Under the pieces are notes generated by a model. That model did not search any database. It was given only the letters and a program-made list of their open reading frames with translations, and was not told where the DNA came from. From an uncultured bacterium (GTDB lineage: Bacteria > Planctomycetota > UBA8108 > UBA1146): a stretch of DNA of 46,269 bases. A program made the translations under genes and the position numbers. The stretch is taken from NCBI GenBank assembly GCA_937876125.1, contig CALEHF010000389.1, forward strand, positions 1-46,269, given 5' to 3'. Within the stretch, counting starts at the first letter, position 1; every line of letters begins with the position of its first letter. Below, in pieces: positions 41,500-46,269 of the stretch.

Positions 41500-42144
41500 A
41501 TGAACCGAATTCAGACTTCTGTCCGCCTGGCCGCCGTGCTGCGACTCATCACGCTGAGTTTGCTGCTCTCCCCCCTCACCCTCTCCGTGGTCGGCTGCGG
41601 AAGCGTTCTTGGCAAGCGAGTCGAGCCTGTCGACAACCTGCGAGGTGGCGATCTGTTCGTGGTCCCCTTCAAGTACGGAAACTTCTGGCACTTCGATTCG
41701 CGCGTCGGAAATCGCCTCGGTCAGGCGATAGAAGTCGCATTCTCCAATGACTGTGGCGGGCTGAAGGCGGTCCGCAACAAGGAGATCCAGACTGAGATCA
41801 GACAAGACCTTTCGAAGGAGGTGGATTGGCTCGATTATGCGCGTCGGCTCGATGTCGACTATTTGATCGTGGGCGAGATCTTCACGATCACCCTCGATAG
41901 CCCGAAGATGATCGGGATGTGGCAGGGGTACATCGACGCCTACTACGAGGTTTGGGACGTCAAGAAGGGCGAGAGCAGGCCTCGGCGGATCCAAGTGAAG
42001 TTCCCCGAGGACCCCGATTCCGGCAGTGTTTTTATTGGGTTCGAAGAGGGGAAGACCGAAATCGAGAACGCCTTGATCGCCAACACGGCTAAGGAGATTG
42101 CCCACTACCATTGTGGCTACCAGCAAGAGGGGCTCCCGGAGTAG
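41500..42144 (+). CDS. Lipoprotein of unknown function
   Basis: 214 aa. AAAAGGAG lies six bases before the ATG at 41500. Signal peptide LRLITLSLLLSPLTLSVVGC with lipobox VVGC. The mature part has DNLRGGDLFVVPFKYGNF, RLDVDYLIVGEIFTIT and ISLDSP-like beta-strands, reminiscent of the Curli-assembly CsgG/DUF799-type lipoproteins that bind the outer membrane (VDYLIVGEI), a resemblance only. TATAAG at 41381-41386 could be the -10 of its promoter. Confidence 0.8.
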   Translation: MNRIQTSVRLAAVLRLITLSLLLSPLTLSVVGCGSVLGKRVEPVDNLRGGDLFVVPFKYGNFWHFDSRVGNRLGQAIEVAFSNDCGGLKAVRNKEIQTEIRQDLSKEVDWLDYARRLDVDYLIVGEIFTITLDSPKMIGMWQGYIDAYYEVWDVKKGESRPRRIQVKFPEDPDSGSVFIGFEEGKTEIENALIANTAKEIAHYHCGYQQEGLPE

Positions 42145-42220
42145 GGGATCGTTCGGGATGCGTGCCGAAACAACCGTCACTCCCCTCCGAGCTGGGAGGC
42201 ACTCATTCCGGGGGGGTGCC

Positions 42221-42250
42221 TTGCGGTTCGTCAGGACAGGCCCGTACAAT
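42221..42250 (+). promoter_or_regulatory. Putative sigma-70-like promoter of tatA-like gene
   Basis: TTGCGG (42221-42226), 18-bp spacer, TACAAT (42245-42250), 25 bases before the ATG at 42276. Confidence 0.5.
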
Positions 42251-42275
42251 TGGACCACGAACCACAGGAGGTCCC

Positions 42276-42533
42276 ATGACTCTCGATTTCACCCCGACCA
42301 TCGCGTTCCTTGGCCTTCCCGGAGGTCCAGAGTGGATCGTGATCCTCGTCATCGCACTTCTTCTCTTCGGACGCCGGCTGCCCGAAGTGATGCGCTCGAT
42401 GGGTAAGGGCGTCGTCGAGTTCAAAAAGGGGATCAAGGGGATCGAGGATGAGGTCAATATCGAGTCCAATCGTCCGACGATCCATCAGCCCACTGATGCC
42501 GAAGAGAGTGCGTCAGCGAAGAAGCCCGAGTAG
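42276..42533 (+). CDS. tatA: TatA/TatE-type twin-arginine translocase subunit
   Basis: 85 aa. ACAGGAGG precedes the ATG at 42276 by five bases. One N-terminal helix (PEWIVILVIALLLFG), the FGRRLPEVMRSMGKGV hinge and an amphipathic helix ending in FKKGIKGIEDEV are the TatA signature; the tail is polar. TatA forms the variable pore for folded proteins such as the two Tat-signalled DUF1501 proteins here. No tatB or tatC is adjacent. Confidence 0.92.
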   Translation: MTLDFTPTIAFLGLPGGPEWIVILVIALLLFGRRLPEVMRSMGKGVVEFKKGIKGIEDEVNIESNRPTIHQPTDAEESASAKKPE

Positions 42534-42778
42534 GGATGTTTCGCTTGGTGCGTCGCGCGAACGCTTCTCCACCCTGGCGCGTCTAGCCCATCGAAATCCC
42601 GTAAGTGCTTACAGGCGAACGACTTAGCCTGGCTTTGGATGGCCCCCAGCGCCCGGTGGATCCTGAGCGTTTCGTCGAACCCACGAGAATATCTAGACAA
42701 CTACCGATCGCGCGCTCGCGGAGTGGTCCCCCACTTCGGGCTCACCGTTCAGTGCTTTGCTCTTCGGTGGTTTAGTGT
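42534..42778. other. Short intergenic stretch
   Basis: Between the convergent tatA and metallophosphoesterase genes. It contains GTAAGTGCTTAC (42601-42612), a 5-bp-arm inverted repeat. No gene supported. Confidence 0.4.
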
Positions 42779-43504
42779 CTACCGGCCGACGGCGAGGCGT
42801 TCGGCGAGGAATTCCGGCAGGCCGGCTTCCATAATCTTCTCTTGAGTCGCCGCCAGGTCGTAGGGGATTCGGTGCAATTCAACCTGCTCGGTGACCAGAT
42901 CAAAGGTCGCGAAGCTCGCGTTCGGATTGCCGTCGCGCGGCTGCCCCACACTCCCCACATTGACAATCGATTTCACCACGGGCAGCAGGTCGACGTGGGC
43001 GTCGGTGCTGTAGGTGATGGCGTCCTCCGACTGGAGGAACGCGACCGGGACGTGGGAGTGACCGATGAAGCAGACTCGAGTTTCGAGGCGCTCCAGTGAC
43101 AGGTGGGCGTCGTAGGAGGTCTGTATGTAGTCGAAGAGATCGGGGGAATCGAGGGTGCCATGGACGAAGGTGCACTTCTCCCAGACGTGGGTCAGTGGGT
43201 ACTTCGAGATCGCCTGCACTTGCGGTGAGCCGAGATGATCTCGAGTCCAAAGGGTTGCTTGACGGGCGTGGGGGTTGAAGTAGTCGATGTTGATCTTGCC
43301 GAGGACCGCATACTCATGGTTGCCTGCAAGGACCACCTCGCATCGCTCCCCCACGAGGTCGACGCAATAGCCGGGATCGGGACCGTAGCCCACCACATCG
43401 CCGAGGCAGAAGATCTTCGCGCAATCGAGCGTGTCGATCTTGGCCAGAACGGTGTCGAGAGCCTCTCGGTTACCGTGAATGTCGGAGATGATGGCGATGC
43501 GCAC
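42779..43504 (-). CDS. Metallophosphoesterase (calcineurin-like, YfcE/DR1281 type)
   Basis: 241 aa from a GTG at 43504 (GAGG eight bases upstream). All metal-ligand motifs are present: IISDIHGN (Asp, His), GDVVGYGPDP, LAGNHE, FVHGT and IGHSHVP. This is a binuclear phosphodiesterase fold with the GDxxGYGPDP motif of the subgroup related to diadenosine tetraphosphatases and serine/threonine phosphatases. The substrate is not predicted. Divergent from parA. Confidence 0.93.
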   Translation of the reverse strand: MRIAIISDIHGNREALDTVLAKIDTLDCAKIFCLGDVVGYGPDPGYCVDLVGERCEVVLAGNHEYAVLGKINIDYFNPHARQATLWTRDHLGSPQVQAISKYPLTHVWEKCTFVHGTLDSPDLFDYIQTSYDAHLSLERLETRVCFIGHSHVPVAFLQSEDAITYSTDAHVDLLPVVKSIVNVGSVGQPRDGNPNASFATFDLVTEQVELHRIPYDLAATQEKIMEAGLPEFLAERLAVGR

Positions 43505-43701
43505 GTCTGGGTCCTCTTCTGCCCGCACTCCCCAGGGGAACCCCGAGGAGGGTTGGCCCGGATTCTAAGGAGTTCCCTCCACGATGGGAAGACTATGAAG
43601 TCTCCCCATTCCACAGCGCGGCCTTCCGGCGAGACAACGCGCGATCTCTCAGTTTCGGTTCAGAAGGCACTCAGCTGAAGCACAGAGTTGAGAAAGCGAA
43701 A

Positions 43702-43717
43702 TGTTCCCCGTGGAACA
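43702..43717. promoter_or_regulatory. parS-like centromere site 1
   Basis: TGTTCCCCGTGGAACA, one symmetric pair away from the canonical TGTTCCACGTGGAACA parS palindrome bound by ParB. It lies 139 bases upstream of parA. Confidence 0.8.
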
Positions 43718-43741
43718 GTCGGGGTCACTTCACTGCGAGAG

Positions 43742-43757
43742 TGTTCCCCGTGGAACA
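43742..43757. promoter_or_regulatory. parS-like centromere site 2
   Basis: A second exact copy of TGTTCCCCGTGGAACA, 40 bp downstream of the first and 84 bases before parA. Confidence 0.8.
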
Positions 43758-43840
43758 TTTCCCGCCCCTTGTTGCTTCTCCAGCTCCCCGATACCTTGTC
43801 ACCGTTACGCGGGGGAGCCGCACAGGAGGGGAACAGTAGG

Positions 43841-44608
43841 ATGACTCAGGTCCTGGCGATTGCTAGCCAGAAGGGCGGCGTGGGGAAGACCACGACCGCG
43901 ATCAATCTGGGCTCGTACCTCGCCCAAGCAGGGCACGAAACCCTCATTATCGACCTCGACCCCCAAGGAAACGCCACATCGGGCCTTTCTGTGAGATCGC
44001 CCGTTCCGACCCCTCTCTCGGACCTTTGGGGCGGGCAAAGCAAGTGGCAGAAGCTCGCGGCCCCCACCGCAATCCCGTCTTTGGCTCTGTTCCCTGGCCC
44101 CGCTCGCTCCGGTGAGCCGCTCGAAGGCTTCTCCCTTCGCAGCGCGCGGATCGCCGACCTTCGGGCCGAACTCGACGCCGCATCCTGGGACCACGTCATT
44201 ATCGACAGCCCTCCCTCGCTCGGGCCGCTGACCAGCCTCTCGCTGGCCTGGGCGGACGCTGTCCTTGTCCCCGTCCAGTGCGAGTACTTCGCCATGGAGG
44301 GGTTGACTCAGATGCTCGAGCTGGTGGACCGGGCGAATCAGGGGCGCTCGAAACCGCTGGAAATCCTCGGCATCCTGCTGACGCTTTTCTCGGAAACTCA
44401 TCAACTCTCGGTCGAAGTCGCAACCGAGGTGCGAAAGTACTTCCCAAGGGAAGTGCTGGAGACCATCATTCCTCGCGACATCGCGCTCGCCGAAGCGACC
44501 AGCCACGGCGAACCAGTGTGCCGCTACGCTCCGAGATCGCGTGGGGCGTGGGCCTACCTCAATTTGGCGAAGGAGATCTTGGCGAATGAGTGCGCGCAAG
44601 CTCGGTAG
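43841..44608 (+). CDS. parA: Chromosome-partitioning ATPase ParA (Soj)
   Basis: 255 aa. The ATG at 43841 is chosen (AGGAGGGG nine bases upstream, canonical MTQVLAIASQKGGVGKT). Deviant Walker A KGGVGKTT (residues 11-18, including the signature first lysine), LIIDLDPQGN and DHVIIDSPPSLGPLT (Walker B). It is a non-specific DNA-binding ATPase that, with ParB and parS, moves chromosome origins. Two parS-like sites upstream and parB overlapping by 23 bases complete the set. Confidence 0.95.
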   Translation: MTQVLAIASQKGGVGKTTTAINLGSYLAQAGHETLIIDLDPQGNATSGLSVRSPVPTPLSDLWGGQSKWQKLAAPTAIPSLALFPGPARSGEPLEGFSLRSARIADLRAELDAASWDHVIIDSPPSLGPLTSLSLAWADAVLVPVQCEYFAMEGLTQMLELVDRANQGRSKPLEILGILLTLFSETHQLSVEVATEVRKYFPREVLETIIPRDIALAEATSHGEPVCRYAPRSRGAWAYLNLAKEILANECAQAR

Positions 44609-45491
44609 GGGACTCGACTCCCTCATCCGGAAGACGGAAGAGACGCAGTCTGATCCTGCCTCCCCACCCGGAGGTCCGGAAATCCGCCATCTCGATCCTC
44701 GCCAGATCCGGGTCAACCGGGCTCAGCCGCGAACCCATTTTGATGACCAAGCGCTCCGCGAGCTGTCAGCCTCGATCAAGCATGAAGGCATCCTGCAGCC
44801 GCTGGTCGTTCGCCCCGATGAGGCGGGGGGGTACGAGCTGGTGGCAGGGGAGAGGCGTCTGCGCGCATCGCTCTCCCTCGGCCTCGAAATCGTCCCGGTA
44901 GTGGTGCAAACGATCGATCCGAAGCGACTGCTCCGTCTTGCTCTCATCGAGAACATCCAAAGAGAAGACCTGAACCCGATTGAGCTCGCCATCGCCTACC
45001 GCGAGCTGCAAAAAGAGAACGACTGGACGCAAGAGCAGCTCGCCGAGCGTATCGGCAAGAAACGCTCAAGCATCGCTAACTCCCTACGCTTCCTTGACTT
45101 AGAGCAGCCAATACGAGAGGCGCTCGCCTCGAGCCGCCTTTCCGCGGGACACGCCAAGCTGCTTCTCTCCCTGGATGAGGGGAAGGAACGTCTGCGCGTC
45201 TTCGAAGAGGCACTCGATCGCGGTTGGACGGTGCGTCGCCTCGACCAGGCGATTCGCGAAGCGAAGGGGGAGCTTCCCGACAGCGAACCCCCCCGGACAA
45301 AGACGACCGCACGCGATCCAAAGTCTGGAGCCCCCAAAGATGCGGCCATCGTCGCCCAGGAGGAGGAGCTCGCCCGCGCTCTCGCGACGAAGGTAGAGAT
45401 CAAGAGCCAGGGGAAGCGCGGGAAGGTCATCATCGACTTCTTCAACCTCGAAGACTTCGACAAAATTCGCCGTAAGCTGCTCTCCGGTTAG
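44586..45491 (+). CDS. parB: Chromosome-partitioning CTPase ParB (Spo0J)
   Basis: 301 aa. The ATG at 44586 is 23 bases inside parA. Box I begins IRVNRAQPRTHFDD. CTP-binding box II is ELVAGERRLRASLSLGLE. ALIENIQREDLNPIELA follows. HTH: TQEQLAERIGKKRSSIANSLR. C-terminal dimerisation tail ends IRRKLL. It binds the two parS-like sites upstream of parA and spreads. The start region MSARKLGRGLDSLI matches ParB openings. Confidence 0.96.
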   Translation: MSARKLGRGLDSLIRKTEETQSDPASPPGGPEIRHLDPRQIRVNRAQPRTHFDDQALRELSASIKHEGILQPLVVRPDEAGGYELVAGERRLRASLSLGLEIVPVVVQTIDPKRLLRLALIENIQREDLNPIELAIAYRELQKENDWTQEQLAERIGKKRSSIANSLRFLDLEQPIREALASSRLSAGHAKLLLSLDEGKERLRVFEEALDRGWTVRRLDQAIREAKGELPDSEPPRTKTTARDPKSGAPKDAAIVAQEEELARALATKVEIKSQGKRGKVIIDFFNLEDFDKIRRKLLSG

Positions 45492-45661
45492 CACTTAGGG
45501 AGCACGCTCCCGCTTCCTGAGCCCGGCCACGTCCGTGGGCCCTCCACCGGGCGTCTCCCTGGTCCCCGCCACCCCGATGATGGTAGGTTTCATCACCTGC
45601 AAGTCCCTCCTGATCCCCCGGGAAGCGGAACTGCAGTCGCGGCAGCTGATGGGGAGAGACG
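45492..45661. other. Intergenic spacer after parB
   Basis: 170 bases without a gene. GGGAG-CACG-CTCCC makes a short hairpin (45501-45514), too weak and without a T-run for a confident terminator. Confidence 0.35.
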
Positions 45662-46269
45662 ATGAGCGACACAATCATCTGGCTCGGAGTGTGGACCCTG
45701 CTCCTCTGGGGGATCGGCACCTTGCGCCTGAACCTTATGGTCAGGCGGAAGATGAAAGTTATCTTCTTTCCTGGGCTCGCTCTCGAAGCGATCATCCGCA
45801 GCATCGCCTGCCTCGTCACCGGAACCCCGATCGAGAAGTTCCGCCCCCTCAACGACGGCACTCCCTTCTTGAAGACCGGCAAGTGTCCCGTGCAACGCAT
45901 CGGGGTGCCGATCTCGATGGCAATCCGGATGACCCTCACGTTCTTGCTGGCTCTGATCCTGATTCAGATCGCGATCCCCGGATTCACCGAGTCAGACTTC
46001 GGGCTCCCGACTTTCCTCTACCACCCCGACGGGATCCAAGGCTCGAGCGGCGGATTCTTCCGCTCCTTCGTGGACCTTCCAGAGCACCTCGCCCTCAATA
46101 CTCTCATCAGCTGGTTCGCACTCTACGCCCTGTTCACCATGGCCCTCGCGACAGGTCTCTCGACCGCTGAGTTGTTCGCCGCGATGTGGGGGTGGGCGGG
46201 GGTCTTCTCGATCTCTTGGGTGTTCACTTGGCTCGGGGTGAAATTTTCGTTCTTGTCGCGAGGCTGGTT
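45662..46269 (+). CDS. Membrane protein, 3' end cut by window edge
   Basis: At least 202 aa, open to the window edge. GGGGAGAG ends three bases before the ATG at 45662. One hydrophobic segment at residues 4-24 (IIWLGVWTLLLWGIGTLRL), then FLLALILIQIAIPGF, then a loop and a C-terminal cluster (LISWFALYALFTMALATGLS, GWAGVFSISWVFTWLGVKF). This is a multi-pass membrane protein. The sequence TPIEKFRPLNDGTPFLKTGKC sits in a cytoplasmic or periplasmic loop. I do not recognise the family. Confidence 0.7.
   Translation, partial: MSDTIIWLGVWTLLLWGIGTLRLNLMVRRKMKVIFFPGLALEAIIRSIACLVTGTPIEKFRPLNDGTPFLKTGKCPVQRIGVPISMAIRMTLTFLLALILIQIAIPGFTESDFGLPTFLYHPDGIQGSSGGFFRSFVDLPEHLALNTLISWFALYALFTMALATGLSTAELFAAMWGWAGVFSISWVFTWLGVKFSFLSRGW

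Noticed and set aside
40918..42258. Long minus-strand open frame spanning the DUF1501 end, lipoprotein and tatA region
   Set aside because: Opposite three well-supported plus-strand features and without protein-like motifs; a high-GC artefact.
42485..42700. Short minus-strand frame overlapping the tatA end
   Set aside because: Lacks a ribosome site and motif; sequence is low-confidence and overlaps a real gene.
45501..45514. Short hairpin after parB as a terminator
   Set aside because: Only five base pairs and no T-run.
1..46269. CRISPR array, tRNA/rRNA genes, prophage or integrase cluster
   Set aside because: No repeated spacer-type arrays, no RNA gene structures and no phage structural or integrase genes were found; the only mobile trace is the IS110 remnant.

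Overview
The window is high-GC DNA from a Gram-negative bacterium with an outer membrane. It carries an OprO/OprP-type porin, an outer-membrane efflux lipoprotein, several lipoproteins, a secreted multihaem cytochrome, and DUF1501 and DUF1800 genes. DUF1501/DUF1800 genes together with a leucine-rich-repeat remnant suggest Planctomycetota or a neighbouring deep lineage, but nothing here fixes the phylum. GTG starts and 4-base ATGA/GTGA gene overlaps are common. No tRNA, rRNA or CRISPR array was seen.

Layout. (1) 31-2510, minus strand: a cytochrome with 14 canonical and 2 stretched haem motifs, and an overlapping thioredoxin-fold/TPR protein that lacks the redox cysteines. (2) 2954-11310, plus strand: a complete ABC-2 drug-efflux operon (outer-membrane factor, membrane fusion protein, double ATPase, two permeases). 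It is followed by a TetR regulator with a near-perfect 22-bp operator over its own promoter, and a CPBP-family membrane protease. (3) 11.3-22.6 kb: an accessory zone with an internally deleted IS110 transposase, a MarC-family protein, two damaged lipoprotein or membrane genes, tandem and palindromic repeats, a GNAT acetyltransferase, a macro-domain protein, a methyltransferase and a helix-hairpin-helix protein. Many of its genes carry apparent single-base frameshifts. (4) 22719-24212: a Tat-exported DUF1501 protein. (5) 24303-34924, all on the minus strand: a phosphate supercluster of phoB, phoR, a hybrid histidine kinase, pstS-pstC-pstA-pstB, phoU and an OprO/OprP-like porin. Three exact 11-bp-spaced hexamers upstream of pstS look like a PhoB box. 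(6) 35242-41002: a pirin divergent from a coupled trio (unknown secreted protein, DUF1800, DUF1501). (7) 41500-46269: a lipoprotein, a TatA-like protein, a metallophosphoesterase, two parS-like sites, parA, parB and a truncated membrane-protein gene. The parS-parAB block suggests the chromosome's origin-proximal domain.

How it fits together. The phosphate cluster is the most coherent system: porin for outer-membrane entry, PstS/C/A/B for import, PhoU/PhoR/PhoB for control, with 11-bp direct repeats in front of pstS and, less clearly, phoB and the porin. The Tat-dependent DUF1501 proteins would need a Tat translocase, of which only a TatA-type subunit lies here. The most unusual features are the frameshift-rich accessory zone (including a G9 tract inside a surface-protein-like gene and an 8-bp tandem duplication whose removal restores the frame), the shared GGTTCCGCGGAACC palindrome, and a hybrid kinase sitting between phoR and pstS.
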